Below, piece by piece: positions 1-8,929 of a DNA stretch of 64,000 nucleotides. How positions within the stretch are numbered: position 1 is the first letter of the stretch; each line of letters opens with the position of its first letter. The translations under genes and the position numbers were made by a program. The notes beneath the pieces were generated by a model. The model searched no databases and had not been told where the DNA came from. It was given only the letters and a program-made list of their open reading frames with translations. This DNA comes from JAYEHL01 sp041653935 (GTDB lineage Bacteria; Chloroflexota; Dehalococcoidia; E44-bin15), in assembly GCA_041653935.1 (NCBI GenBank), contig JBAZEO010000004.1:34691-98690 (forward strand). The letters run 5' to 3'.

Positions 1-1635
1 GCGGTCGACGACCATGGCCTTTACGCCGTTGGTGCCCAAGGCATCCTTGACCAGCGTGACGTCATCAAGAGTCGAGGACAGGGATTCCGCTGAAGCTCTT
101 GCGACTTTCAGCGCCTCTTTGCTCGCCTCGACCTCCTTCCTGACCTTCTCGATCTCACGGGTGACAGCCTCAGCCTCGCTGAGCTCCCTGTCGGCATTGC
201 GCAGGGAAAGCGAGAGGTCGTCCTCCCTTGACTTCTGGTCCCTGTACGCTGCCTCAAGCGCCGGGACGGCCGAGACGTAGCCTGAGGTCTCTCTACCAAG
301 GATGTCCAGCTCGCTTGAAATGGATTCCCTTTCGGCGTTCAGCCTTTCGGCCGCGGACTTCTCTTCCTCCAGGGCGGAGAGCATGGCTTTCGCCGTCACC
401 CCCTGGACCATGAGGTTTTTTTCCTCGGCGCTGAGGGCGATTGAGTCAGCTTCGCCCTTCATCCTAGCGATCTCCGCGGAAACCCTGGCGTTCTCTGACT
501 TCAGGGCATCGAGGTCGGCGCGGGCCCTCGCGACTGCCTCGTCAACCTCCGCCTTCCGGGAGTCGCGCGCCTTGGCCGCTATCGGGCACTCCTTGCCGAT
601 CACGGGGCATTCCTCGGCGTTCTCGACGGCGATGCCGGCTGACTTCACTGACAGCCTGACTATCTCGTCCTCGAGCCCCTTCGTGCCCCTTACGGCAGGG
701 GCTAGGAGCCTTACCGTCTCGTAGAGCTCGCTGGCGCGCCTGTCGCGCTCCACGAGCCTCTCAGACTCCTTCTGGCGTTCCTTGAACGCTTTGATGTCAT
801 TGTCTATGTCATCGACGCTCCTGACGCTCCTGAGGGCCTGGAGGCGGTCGTTGAGGGCGTTCAGCCGGTCCTTCTTGGATTGAATGACGGCATCGGCCGA
901 CTTTGCCCCCGAAAGGGACGAGGCTGCCTCTTCGGATGCCCTCTTCGCGTCGGCGAGTTCGGCAGTGACTGACGATACCCTGGACTTCAGCTGGTTGATG
1001 TCGGCAGTGAAGATGGACTCAAGCGCCTCCAGTTGCGGAGTCTTGTCCATCCTCTCGAGCACCGCGACTTCCGACTTCCTCTCGGACAGCAAGATCGACA
1101 TTTCCGAACCCTTCAGCTTGGCCTTCTCCAGCCATCCGTCGATGACCTCGCCGCCGGCCATCTCGAGGAGCAGCTCCTTGCGCCTTGCGGCCGTGGCCTT
1201 CACGAACGAGTCAGGAGTTTCCTGCGGGGAGACGACGGAGTTCACGAAGAGCCCGTACGAGCACCCTGTGATCTCCCTCTCGATGAACGCCTGCCTCTCC
1301 TTGGTCCCCTCGAGGGGTGGAAGAGTCCGCATGGGCGAGTCCAGCGTGATGGCGATAGACTGCGTTCCCTTTGACGAGCACGACCTGAAGATCGTCCACC
1401 TGTCGTCGCCGTCGTCGAGGGTGAGCGTGACGGACATGCCGTCCTTTCCCTTCATGACGAGCCCGCGCGTGTCCGTGCGGCCCACGCCGTAGAGGGCGAA
1501 GGCGATCGAGTCAGCCACTGATGTTTTCCCTGACCCGCTGGCCCCGTCGATGAGCAGCCTGAGCTCGCCGTCGAAGTCGATCTCGGTAGCCTCATGGGAC
1601 AGGAAGTTATTCAGCTTTAGTTTCTTCAGCAGCAT
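1..1635 (-). CDS. sbcC: SbcC/Rad50-like nuclease ATPase subunit, partial at left edge
   Basis: ATPase subunit of an SbcCD (T4 gp46/gp47) type nuclease that processes DNA ends during phage recombination. The ATG at 1635 opens a frame with no stop down to base 1, so about 545 residues are visible and the Walker B half lies outside the window. It begins MLLKKLKLNNFLSH, and a Walker A (GASGSGKTS) follows near residue 32. The middle is charged and coiled-coil-like, broken at residues 343-350 by CPVIGKEC. That is the place of the Rad50 zinc hook, but the two cysteines are spaced wider than the usual CxxC. It overlaps the upstream zinc protein by 29 bases, and its likely partner SbcD lies three genes upstream. 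Confidence 0.85.
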   Translation of the reverse strand, partial: MLLKKLKLNNFLSHEATEIDFDGELRLLIDGASGSGKTSVADSIAFALYGVGRTDTRGLVMKGKDGMSVTLTLDDGDDRWTIFRSCSSKGTQSIAITLDSPMRTLPPLEGTKERQAFIEREITGCSYGLFVNSVVSPQETPDSFVKATAARRKELLLEMAGGEVIDGWLEKAKLKGSEMSILLSERKSEVAVLERMDKTPQLEALESIFTADINQLKSRVSSVTAELADAKRASEEAASSLSGAKSADAVIQSKKDRLNALNDRLQALRSVRSVDDIDNDIKAFKERQKESERLVERDRRASELYETVRLLAPAVRGTKGLEDEIVRLSVKSAGIAVENAEECPVIGKECPIAAKARDSRKAEVDEAVARARADLDALKSENARVSAEIARMKGEADSIALSAEEKNLMVQGVTAKAMLSALEEEKSAAERLNAERESISSELDILGRETSGYVSAVPALEAAYRDQKSREDDLSLSLRNADRELSEAEAVTREIEKVRKEVEASKEALKVARASAESLSSTLDDVTLVKDALGTNGVKAMVVDR

Positions 1636-1942
1636 TTTCTTGCATGATTACCTTGGCATCCTCCGTCTGGCTCCTGATGCCGTTCACGACGACCTCGGCC
1701 ATCGACGGGGAGATCTTGCGCCTGCCGATCTCGCTTACGTACAGGTCCTTGATCTGCTGAGGAGCCTTCGACTCATCGAGTGCCGCAATGACGTCCTGCA
1801 TGGCCTTGTCGGACTGCTCGTCAGTGAAGGTCTCGACGACCGACGGGCCGCTGATGATGCAGCCGATTATGACGTTGGCCTTCTTACCGCAGTGCGGGCA
1901 CAGTGCCTCGCCGTTTACCGTGACGTTAGTCTGTTCGTCCAT
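1607..1942 (-). CDS. Small zinc-ribbon-like protein of unknown function
   Basis: Encodes 111 residues. A CPHC pair at residues 15-18 and a single later cysteine (28) suggest weak or shared metal binding. The rest looks like a helical domain with many acidic residues. It sits between the RuvC-like gene (overlap 17 bases) and the SbcC-like gene (overlap 29 bases), so it is translationally coupled to recombination genes. I do not recognise the family. Confidence 0.7.
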   Translation of the reverse strand: MDEQTNVTVNGEALCPHCGKKANVIIGCIISGPSVVETFTDEQSDKAMQDVIAALDESKAPQQIKDLYVSEIGRRKISPSMAEVVVNGIRSQTEDAKVIMQENAAEETKAE

Positions 1943-2477
1943 ATGAGTTGTAGGAATGGCGGGCGATTAGTATCGCGTCGCTTATGCCGTGGTTCCGGCC
2001 GATTTTAATCGTTGGGTAAAGCCTCACTGCCTCAATGAGCGATTCCTTCTTGGTGTCCTCGACCTTACCGCCGAAGATCTCCCTCTGCCACTTTGGCGGG
2101 TCATGGTGGTTCACTTCAGTGCAGGTCAGCTCCAGGAAGCACCTCATCGTCCCGTATGACTGCCCGAAGGTGAACATCGACCTGACTCCCTGGCCGGGCA
2201 TGGCATGGGCGACCTCGATGGCGCCTATGACCGTCCCCCTAAGGAGCGGTAGGACCAGCGACGCTAGGGACGTGACGTCTATCTCCCGCCTCGTCTTGCC
2301 CTTGCCCTGAAGCTTCCTGATCGGCATCTTGCCGTACCCGAGCAGCTTTCCCCTCCCGTCGATCACCGCCCAGCCCCCTGACAGGCCGTTATCGATCCCA
2401 ACGTGACGGTCAGGACTTGTCGATCTCGTTCCATCCGTTGATGATCCTTTCCTTGTCGACGCCTTTTTTCTCGGCAT
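1926..2477 (-). CDS. RuvC-like Holliday junction resolvase
   Basis: A 183-residue RNase H-fold protein expected to cut four-way junctions made during recombination-dependent replication. Visible catalytic acids: D29 in HVGIDNGLSGG, E88 in GAIEVAHAMPGQG, and D167 in HGISDAILIARH, the usual order for RuvC. The first 22 residues are basic, Ser/Thr-rich and probably disordered. The start overlaps the end of the SbcD-like gene by 68 bases. The neighbouring SbcC and SbcD genes support a recombination role. A general phage RuvC-like nuclease of other specificity remains possible. Confidence 0.8.
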   Translation of the reverse strand: MPRKKASTRKGSSTDGTRSTSPDRHVGIDNGLSGGWAVIDGRGKLLGYGKMPIRKLQGKGKTRREIDVTSLASLVLPLLRGTVIGAIEVAHAMPGQGVRSMFTFGQSYGTMRCFLELTCTEVNHHDPPKWQREIFGGKVEDTKKESLIEAVRLYPTIKIGRNHGISDAILIARHSYNSYGRTD

Positions 2478-3450
2478 ATTCGGTCAGGAGTTCGGTTGGG
2501 TTAATGGATATCGGGCCGTCGTCCGCAGATTCCGTTCGCTCCCGAGAGGCGGCAGACACGCACGACACCTCGACGTTCGCGGGAAGCGCGGCGATCTCGG
2601 CGTCAGTCGGGGGAACGGTAACCACGATGCGGTAGAAGTCCGCGTCGCCTATTCCTTCCATTGCCTCCTTGACCGTCTCTGCCTTGACGCGCCTCATGGC
2701 ACGCCCTGGGAGCGTCACCTCGCTGACCGCCGTACCGTCGACGACGAACACTTTTTTCGGGGTGTCGTCACCGGCCTCCTCAGACATGATTGACCCGGCG
2801 ACGATCACGTTCCCGTACGTCCCAGGCCTATGGATATGCCCGTGGAAGGACAGCTTGGACTTTTCCGACACGATCTCCCTTGGCAGGACGGGCTCGCCCT
2901 TCAGCATATCGGTGGTGCCGTTGGCCATCGCCGTCCCGGAGACGGAATGGTGGGTGAACAGCATGTCGCACCCTTCCGCGACTCCCGTGACGATCTCGTC
3001 GGCTAGCGCCCTGGTGTCCTGGCCTGATCCGCACCTCATGTACGGCACGAAGTGGAGCGTCCTGCCTCCCGCCACTGACGTTTCCGGCTTCCCGGACACC
3101 ACGTGCCACTTCTTTCCGGACAGCGCGCGTATGTAGTCGAGGGCGCCTGAACCGTCGGCGTACGTGTCGTGGTTCCCGCCGAGGATGACTATCTCAGGGT
3201 AGCTGCCGAGGCTCTCGAGGAACGCGGTGGCCGAGAACAGAGCGGATGACGGGTTGGACCGGTGGTCGAACATGTCACCGAGGATGACCACAAGGTCACA
3301 TGCCCTCGCGGCTTCGGCGACAGACAGCTCGATGCCTGCCCGCTCGGTGACGCGCCTGTCAGAAAACGACGCGGCATGGCCGTATGTCTCCTTGAAGTGC
3401 ATGTCGCCTATCACGCAGGTCGTGAACCCCTCTTTGAGATTAAGTTCCAT
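2410..3450 (-). CDS. sbcD: SbcD/Mre11-like metallophosphoesterase nuclease subunit
   Basis: A 346-residue calcineurin-like phosphoesterase, the nuclease partner of the SbcC-like ATPase. The metal motifs occur in order: GDMHF (D16, H18), GDMFDHR (D59), GGNHD (N93, H94, D95), THHS (H167-H168) and FHGHIHRPG (H203, H205, H207). The C-terminal third lacks these motifs and could be the capping or SbcC-binding part. A hairpin (3473-3508) lies just upstream. The leader before ATG 3450 is AT-rich with no Shine-Dalgarno sequence. Confidence 0.85.
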   Translation of the reverse strand: MELNLKEGFTTCVIGDMHFKETYGHAASFSDRRVTERAGIELSVAEAARACDLVVILGDMFDHRSNPSSALFSATAFLESLGSYPEIVILGGNHDTYADGSGALDYIRALSGKKWHVVSGKPETSVAGGRTLHFVPYMRCGSGQDTRALADEIVTGVAEGCDMLFTHHSVSGTAMANGTTDMLKGEPVLPREIVSEKSKLSFHGHIHRPGTYGNVIVAGSIMSEEAGDDTPKKVFVVDGTAVSEVTLPGRAMRRVKAETVKEAMEGIGDADFYRIVVTVPPTDAEIAALPANVEVSCVSAASRERTESADDGPISINPTELLTEYAEKKGVDKERIINGWNEIDKS

Positions 3451-3472
3451 TATCGTTGATTGTTAGCAAATC

Positions 3473-3513
3473 AAGAGGGGCCTGCCAGTTAAAGAGCAGA
3501 CCCCTCTTTTTTT
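3473..3513. terminator. Intercistronic hairpin with T-run on the + strand
   Basis: Arms 3473-3485 and 3496-3508 form a 13-bp stem with one G-U pair and a 10-base loop, followed on the + strand by seven T (3507-3513). This has the form of an intrinsic terminator for + strand (antisense) transcription. On the - strand, where the genes lie, the T-run is weak, so there it may only process or stabilise mRNA. Confidence 0.6.
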
Positions 3514-3516
3514 CTC

Positions 3517-4320
3517 CTAGGAGTTCAGCTTGTCGAAGATGGCCTTGTAGTTCTCCGGGACGAGCTCGAGCCCGGTAAACGAGGCAATGAACGCCTTGGC
3601 CTTGTCCTCTTCCTTGATGCCGTACTTGCTGTTGGCGAGCGCGAGGGCTGCCATCAGCAAGTCGTCAGCGTCGCCGGAGAAAGCCTCCTCTACGGACACG
3701 GCGTCAGGCGCGGCGTCCTCCTTGGCTTCCTCGGAATACGGCTTGCCGTTCTTGGTCACGACCTTGAAATGGCGCTTCCCGTCGATGAAGTCACCCGGGA
3801 TCTCCTGCTTCTCGAAGAGGGTTGAGCCTAGGTTCCCGTTGCCCTTGCCGATCACGTCAGGCGAGCCGATGAGCTTCACGGAGTGGACGTCGAAGCCCTT
3901 CTTCGACTTGACCTTGCCCTCATAGAAGAAGCCGGCGTAGTCTCCGACGCTGAGGTCCTTCATGGCCTGTTCGGCACAGATGCGACTGGACTGGAGGGAG
4001 AACAAGCCAATGTGCTTGGTCTCGCTGGCCGTCTCGCCGGTCTGGTGGTTGCCGTCGATGACGCCCTTGCGCTCGGTGATCTTGACGTCCTCGATGGTGA
4101 TCGAGAAGGTCTTGGAACCGAAATCCTTAGTGTCGGTGTTGTAGAACTGAACGCTGGTTACTTCCTTGACCGTGCCGGAGACGAGGGTGCCTACGCCGTA
4201 GTCGCGGTTGCCCTTGATGACGATGTCGTTCTGGTTCTTGCTGGCGCCGAGACGGATGTTGGTCGGGATCTCGACGTTTGACGGAGTGGCTGCCACTCCG
4301 GTGCTGAGTAGGTCTTCCAT
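3517..4320 (-). CDS. Unknown protein in the recombination cluster
   Basis: Encodes 267 residues, unrecognised. Residues about 40-170 are rich in short beta-strand-like segments (GVGTLVSGTVKEV, TFSITIEDVKI, VGDYAGFFYEGKV), which would suit an OB-like or beta-barrel domain. The tail is acidic with a helical end. Its place between the nuclease genes and the SNF2 helicase, plus an acidic C-terminal region, makes a single-strand DNA-binding protein a reasonable guess, but no SSB motif is visible. Confidence 0.6.
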   Translation of the reverse strand: MEDLLSTGVAATPSNVEIPTNIRLGASKNQNDIVIKGNRDYGVGTLVSGTVKEVTSVQFYNTDTKDFGSKTFSITIEDVKITERKGVIDGNHQTGETASETKHIGLFSLQSSRICAEQAMKDLSVGDYAGFFYEGKVKSKKGFDVHSVKLIGSPDVIGKGNGNLGSTLFEKQEIPGDFIDGKRHFKVVTKNGKPYSEEAKEDAAPDAVSVEEAFSGDADDLLMAALALANSKYGIKEEDKAKAFIASFTGLELVPENYKAIFDKLNS

Positions 4321-4385
4321 ATGGGAAGTGTGTCTTAGTGTGTATTATGTCGCTTCGTGCCGCTGTCTGCGGAACGAAGTTCATT

Positions 4386-4859
4386 CTAGCAATTCTTTTT
4401 TGACCTGTCAAGCGGATTGCTCACGGGGACTTTCGACATGTCGTAGGAGCGGTAGTTCACGCCACCCTTCCTAATGAGATTTAGCTTGGTTGAGCCACAT
4501 TTCGAGCAGAATGCGTCAAGCTTGTGTGACCAGCAGGCGACTGCCTTCTTGCACCCGCGGCAGTAGTACATGTCCGGGTCAGGCAGCCCCTTGCTGCGGA
4601 AATGGTTACGGATGGAGGAGGCGTTGGCCATGATCTTCGCCTTGAAGTTGGTATGGTATTTTTCCCTGGCATAGTCCACCCTCTCCCTCTTCTTCTCGGG
4701 GATCAGCGACGCGTAAGCCTTTCTCTTCCTCTCATTGACGGCCTCCCTGTTGGTCGGGTCGCTTCGCCATTTCCTGTTGCGCTCGTTCTCCTTTTCACGG
4801 TTGTTGACCCTCCACCTTCTTCGTGACTCTTTTTTTCTTGCCTTCTCCTCGTCGTCCAT
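4386..4859 (-). CDS. Basic zinc-ribbon protein of unknown function
   Basis: About 157 residues from ATG 4859; an upstream TTG at 4886 would add nine. The first 80 residues are very rich in Arg, Lys and Glu (ERNRKWRSD, NERKRKAYA), helical and probably DNA- or RNA-binding. A zinc ribbon follows (CRGC ... CSKC). Similar basic-helix plus ribbon layouts occur in phage HNH-associated and regulatory proteins, but no HNH motif is seen. It overlaps the end of the helicase gene by 65 bases. Confidence 0.65.
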   Translation of the reverse strand: MDDEEKARKKESRRRWRVNNREKENERNRKWRSDPTNREAVNERKRKAYASLIPEKKRERVDYAREKYHTNFKAKIMANASSIRNHFRSKGLPDPDMYYCRGCKKAVACWSHKLDAFCSKCGSTKLNLIRKGGVNYRSYDMSKVPVSNPLDRSKKNC

Positions 4860-6696
4860 GCTGCTGGTGGTTCTTGGCCTCTTCAAGGGCCATCTTTATT
4901 ATCTCCTTCTCGCTCATGCCGAATACCGCGTCGTTGATTCCCTCCTTGACGTCATGAATTTTCCTGTGGAACATGTCGATCCACGTGCCCTTGGCCGTCA
5001 GCTGGTAGACGGTCACGGGCTTGTCCTGTCCGATGCGGTGGGCGCGCGAGTACGCCTGCTTGTGGACGTCCGGCAGCCAGTCGTAGTCGCAGAACACCAC
5101 GGCGGAGGCGGCGTTGAGGGTAAGGCCCTCTCCCGCGCTCCTCATGCCTCCCACGAACACGCGGCACTCAGGGTCCTCGTTGAAGCGCCTCATCAGCTCC
5201 TTCCTCTCCTCGTTGGGAACCTCGCCGTTCACGGTGACGCAACGGTCGCCGTAGTATTCCGACATCTGGCCCATGGCCTCGCGGAAGCACGAGAAGACGA
5301 TGACCTTCTCCGACCCGATCATGTCGTCGATGAGGTCAATGGCCAGCTCCGCCTTGGCCGCCGAGCAGGCCATCCTCATTGCCGTCAGCTGCGCGAGCTG
5401 GCCCCCGCCGTCGTCCGACAGGTACTCCCTCTCGGCTTCCCTGTACGCCTTGCCCGTGTCGTCCGGCAGGTCGACGTCGACCGTGACGAAGGTTATCGGC
5501 GGGAGTTCCTTGCACACTTCATTCTTCATGCGTCGGACGTAGAACGGCTCGATTAACTTGGCCAGCTCGTCCTGGTTCCTGACTCCCTTGAACTCGGTGC
5601 CGAACCTGTTCTTGACGGCGTTCGTGTACCTGTTGAGGAACCCCCAACGGCTCGGGAAGACCTTGGGAGCCACGGCGCTGACCAGCGGGTAGAAGTCCTC
5701 CATCCGATTGGGGATCGGCGTGCCGGTCAGCCCGATCACCTTTTTCGAGACGTCTATCAGCCCCTTGCACGCGTTGCCCATCCTTGACCCACCGACCAGC
5801 TTGGGCGGGTTCATGACCCTCTCCCTTGCCTTACGGATGGCTGCCGTCATCGCCGCCGTGGGGGTCCTGCCGATCGACCTCATGGCCTTGTCGCGCGACA
5901 GCAGCATGTTGAGCTTGTCCCTGTCCTTCTGGAGGGCGGCCATGGACGGCGGGTGTCCAGTCGACTTTACCCTATGGAACTCATCGCCCACGAAGCACTC
6001 GAACCCCCTCCTCTTGAACTCCTCCTCGAAGGCGTAGACGATGTCGTAGTTGACGATGAATATGTCGTGACTGTCCCACGTGTCGTCGTCGATCGTACCC
6101 TTCGTGCCGGACAGCACGGTCGCCTTGAGCGTCGTGTGCTTGGCGACCTCGGCCATCCAGACGTGCTTGATGACGGCCGGGCAGACGACGACCGTCTTTC
6201 CGGCCACCTGGTCGGCGACATAGGCGAGCGTCTGGAGGGTTTTCCCGAGCCCGGGCTGGTCGCAGTTCAGCAGCCTCCCGCCGTTCCTCCTGCACTTGTC
6301 GACCGCGAGGGACTGGTAGGGACGCAGCTGGGTCTTGACGTTTTTGTAGTTCTGCGGAGGATCCTCCACTAACGCCTCCTCCGCAGGGTACTCCCATCCC
6401 TTGGGTACCTCTAGCTTGCCCCTGATCCCCCCCGCGAACCCCTCGGCGTGCTGCCTGGTATCGGCGTCGCGCAGCTCGCGCATGTCCGCGGCAGTCGCGG
6501 GATCGAGGGACGGGTGAAGGTAGGACAAGATGTCGAACATCGCGTGCCGGTCAAGGACTATGAGCCTGCCGTTCGCGTTGACGACGACGCCATTGTCGTA
6601 AAGGCCGGCCACCTTGTTGATCATCGTCACCCCCCGGAAGTCAGTCGCCTTTACCTCGTAACCGAACGGCATCTTGAACGCGTTGCTAGAAGCCAT
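4795..6696 (-). CDS. SNF2-family DNA helicase/translocase
   Basis: A 633-residue superfamily 2 ATPase that should remodel DNA in replication or recombination (SMARCAL1/UvsW-like role inferred). Motifs: Walker A CDQPGLGKT (K152), motif II GDEFH (D238-H241, instead of DEAH), motif III GLTGTP (residues 322-327), motif V GEGLTLNAA (residues 523-531) and motif VI YSRAHRIGQ (R551, R554), which is typical of SNF2. The first 100 residues are outside the core. The basic tail (GEGKKKRVTKK) may bind nucleic acid. Confidence 0.85.
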   Translation of the reverse strand: MASSNAFKMPFGYEVKATDFRGVTMINKVAGLYDNGVVVNANGRLIVLDRHAMFDILSYLHPSLDPATAADMRELRDADTRQHAEGFAGGIRGKLEVPKGWEYPAEEALVEDPPQNYKNVKTQLRPYQSLAVDKCRRNGGRLLNCDQPGLGKTLQTLAYVADQVAGKTVVVCPAVIKHVWMAEVAKHTTLKATVLSGTKGTIDDDTWDSHDIFIVNYDIVYAFEEEFKRRGFECFVGDEFHRVKSTGHPPSMAALQKDRDKLNMLLSRDKAMRSIGRTPTAAMTAAIRKARERVMNPPKLVGGSRMGNACKGLIDVSKKVIGLTGTPIPNRMEDFYPLVSAVAPKVFPSRWGFLNRYTNAVKNRFGTEFKGVRNQDELAKLIEPFYVRRMKNEVCKELPPITFVTVDVDLPDDTGKAYREAEREYLSDDGGGQLAQLTAMRMACSAAKAELAIDLIDDMIGSEKVIVFSCFREAMGQMSEYYGDRCVTVNGEVPNEERKELMRRFNEDPECRVFVGGMRSAGEGLTLNAASAVVFCDYDWLPDVHKQAYSRAHRIGQDKPVTVYQLTAKGTWIDMFHRKIHDVKEGINDAVFGMSEKEIIKMALEEAKNHQQHGRRGEGKKKRVTKKVEGQQP

Positions 6697-7006
6697 AGAC
6701 CCGATTGTGCAGCTTGATCCACCCCTCGGCCCTCCTCATGAGGTCATACGCGTATTCTTTCCTGCCGTCGGCTTCAGCCGTACTCGATGCCTTCAGGAGC
6801 ATGCTGATGTCCTCAAGCATGACACTGCGCGGAATGCGCACTATCATGTTCCTCAGCCGGTAACTCTCGAAGTACATCCTCTTGTGCTCCATTATCTGGT
6901 ACGCCATCCTGACCTGCTGGATCGTGAACCACGACATCTCAAACGACGGGTCGTCGACGGAGGCCATGGCTACCAGGTCGTTTGCCAGGTTTCTCTTAGA
7001 GATCAC
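6686..7006 (-). CDS. Small helical protein of unknown function
   Basis: Encodes 106 residues, predicted all-helical, with no recognised motif. The start is GTG at 7006, which overlaps the upstream stop (GTGA), so its translation is coupled. The gene also overlaps the helicase start by 11 bases. It may be a helicase partner, but only gene order suggests this. Confidence 0.6.
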   Translation of the reverse strand: MISKRNLANDLVAMASVDDPSFEMSWFTIQQVRMAYQIMEHKRMYFESYRLRNMIVRIPRSVMLEDISMLLKASSTAEADGRKEYAYDLMRRAEGWIKLHNRVYGF

Positions 7007-8025
7007 AGGCCAACCACCTCATTAACCAGTGTTTTCTTGACGGCTTCCCTGACGGAAGAGTATTCGCCGCTGCTGCCGTAGGCGTCAAGGTCCTCGATAA
7101 GCGAGATCATCGATCGGATGACCCTAATCTTGCCGTCAGCTGACGGCTTCTCGCTTGTTGAGCCAATTCCAAATGCTTCACTGCCGATCGCGGGCGGGGA
7201 GACGGGAGTTCCAGCCTCGACTCCGCATTCAGCGGCCTCTTCCGGTGCATCGTCCGTGGACTCTTCGATTTCCCTGACTATCGTCCCCATGGCGACAGCG
7301 AGCAGGTAGTCCATCTTCTCATCGCCTGGATAGCAGAAAATACGGTCAAACTCCTCTAACCCGTCCTTCTTCAGGCCAGCCTCGACAATCTCATTAGTCT
7401 CGGACGTGACGGGGATTACGGCGCCTTTTTCGATCGCGTAAGCCATGGCCGCCGACGTGAACTTGAAAATCCTGCCTGAAACGCCGATGTTCATCGCCAA
7501 GAGCTTGGCCGAGAACGGAAGCATCTGTGCCGTCAAATCGAACCTCCTCATCATGGCGTAGATGACGTTTGACGAGTACAGGAAGATCGACGTGTTGTCG
7601 AACCTGTCGACGCCGCACGCCAAGTCGAACTTAGTCTCTATGGACGAGCAGAAGTTTATCAGTTGCCCTACCGTGGCTTTTTCAAGCACCTTCACCGGTC
7701 TGGCCTCTGGGGGAGCTGCCTTAATGGTTTTGGCCTTTTTTTGCCTTACGGCCCCTACCCTTTCTTTCTGCACGTGCGAAGACTCGTTCGGCTTGGGATC
7801 AAGACCGACAGTGCCGGAAAGCGGGTATTCCGTGATGAACTCGTCGATCTCCCCCTTTGGGACCCTGATCTTGCCGTCCTCGTTCTCTATGACCGTAAAT
7901 GACTTTGACCTGTCTCCCGTCATGACTCCTTTTATTTCCTTCCCGTCTTTCATTATTATCCTGACTTTCTTTCCCTTGTAAGTCACTAGATGTTGTGACG
8001 ATTTTGTCGTAGATGGTATGCTCAT
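7003..8025 (-). CDS. Unknown protein with an Sm-like N-terminal region
   Basis: Encodes 340 residues. Residues about 14-62 (YKGKKVRIIMKDGKEIKGV through VPKGEIDEF) look like a small SH3/Sm-type beta barrel: a KDG turn, alternating hydrophobics and a charged hairpin. A Lys/Pro-rich linker follows, then an unrecognised helical region (about 105-245), an acidic Ser/Pro-rich linker and a short helical tail. RNA or DNA binding is inferred from the N-terminal domain only. A structured leader (8082-8178) lies upstream. Confidence 0.6.
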   Translation of the reverse strand: MSIPSTTKSSQHLVTYKGKKVRIIMKDGKEIKGVMTGDRSKSFTVIENEDGKIRVPKGEIDEFITEYPLSGTVGLDPKPNESSHVQKERVGAVRQKKAKTIKAAPPEARPVKVLEKATVGQLINFCSSIETKFDLACGVDRFDNTSIFLYSSNVIYAMMRRFDLTAQMLPFSAKLLAMNIGVSGRIFKFTSAAMAYAIEKGAVIPVTSETNEIVEAGLKKDGLEEFDRIFCYPGDEKMDYLLAVAMGTIVREIEESTDDAPEEAAECGVEAGTPVSPPAIGSEAFGIGSTSEKPSADGKIRVIRSMISLIEDLDAYGSSGEYSSVREAVKKTLVNEVVGL

Positions 8026-8080
8026 ACTTTTATGATTTAATGTAATGAATTTGCCCTTGTACCTAAACGGTAATCAGTGA

Positions 8081-8178
8081 GGTAATGTCCCCAGGACAGG
8101 ACATCACGGTCAGGGATACCGAAGCCGTAGCTGCGGATATCCTGAGTGAGCGAGCCACGTTTGAATGGGGACATTACT
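8081..8178 (-). ncRNA. Structured leader or small RNA, unassigned
   Basis: The ends 8082-8093 and 8166-8177 are a perfect 12-bp inverted repeat (GTAATGTCCCCA). Inside, the - strand can form a second stem (CAGGATA with TATCCCTG, one bulge) around smaller G/C stems. The 98-base element lies in the 5' leader of the Sm-like gene. It could be a cis-regulatory RNA, a processed small RNA or a protein-binding site. No known riboswitch core is recognised. Confidence 0.5.
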
Positions 8179-8185
8179 CCCCTGA

Positions 8186-8290
8186 CTAACTCAGGGAAAG
8201 GAATGCCTGTGCCGTCGAGACGGCTATTGCCATCGCAACGACCAGCGTCGACAGGGCAATGATTATCTTTAACACGATGTGCTTTTCCAT
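8186..8290 (-). CDS. Single-pass membrane microprotein
   Basis: Encodes 34 residues beginning MEKHIVLKIIIALSTLVV. Almost the whole peptide is one hydrophobic segment with a charged N-terminus, so it should insert in the inner membrane. A longer frame starting at 8389 would overlap the upstream gene heavily, so ATG 8290 is preferred. No family is recognised. Confidence 0.45.
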   Translation of the reverse strand: MEKHIVLKIIIALSTLVVAMAIAVSTAQAFLSLS

Positions 8291-8303
8291 GAGTTCGCTT
8301 GCG

Positions 8304-8594
8304 CTAGGACTGGTCCTCAAGTTTTGTCTCAATGGCGAGGATGTCGCTGTAATTGACGGCAAGGACCAGGTCATCACCGTCGACAGCAAGCGGGTGAGCG
8401 GCAGCCCTGATGAAGTAAACCCTGTTGCCGGCCTCGTCCGTACCGCACGGCGTCATTGGAAATCGCGGGATCATCTCGAGGGCGCTTGCCTCCTTGCGGT
8501 GGCCCTCGAGGTTATAGAGGTCGAGGGTGGCGCGGGGAATCGGGTAGCGGATTATGGCATGGGTCGCGTAGGGTGTGAAAATCTTGTCTGTCAT
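8304..8594 (-). CDS. Hypothetical protein
   Basis: Encodes 96 residues, no motif recognised. Alternating strands and a central charged segment suggest a small globular cytoplasmic protein. It ends with TAG 14 bases before the membrane microprotein. Confidence 0.55.
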   Translation of the reverse strand: MTDKIFTPYATHAIIRYPIPRATLDLYNLEGHRKEASALEMIPRFPMTPCGTDEAGNRVYFIRAAAHPLAVDGDDLVLAVNYSDILAIETKLEDQS

Positions 8595-8634
8595 AACGTG
8601 GCTATTTTAATTAGGCGTTCACGTTGTGTCGTTA

Positions 8635-8925
8635 CTATCGTTTATCGATAGAGAACCATGACGACTTCGTGTCTTTGCACTTACGACACACCGAAACGGT
8701 CGTCATACCGATCTTACGGGTGTCCTTGGTAACGTCTCCACTATCCGATCTAATTATGTCCAAGGTCTCTACTTCCTCCCAAACGTGTAGGTGCTTGATC
8801 GTCCCGCACTTCCGGCAGATGAAATCACCGGATAGATCTTCTATCTCGAAGGCGTGGCGACACCTGACGGACAGGTAGGCATATGTGATGAAGAACGGGA
8901 TGACAAGGGCTAAGACGTAAGGCAT
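8635..8925 (-). CDS. Membrane-anchored zinc-ribbon protein
   Basis: Encodes 96 residues. Residues 3-19 are a hydrophobic anchor, followed by CRHAF, a CRKC pair at about 37-40 and another CRKC at about 80-83. Together these can bind zinc in a cytoplasmic ribbon. Anchor-plus-ribbon layouts recur among the small genes of this window. Function unknown. Confidence 0.6.
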   Translation of the reverse strand: MPYVLALVIPFFITYAYLSVRCRHAFEIEDLSGDFICRKCGTIKHLHVWEEVETLDIIRSDSGDVTKDTRKIGMTTVSVCRKCKDTKSSWFSIDKR

Positions 8926-8929
8926 ATGT

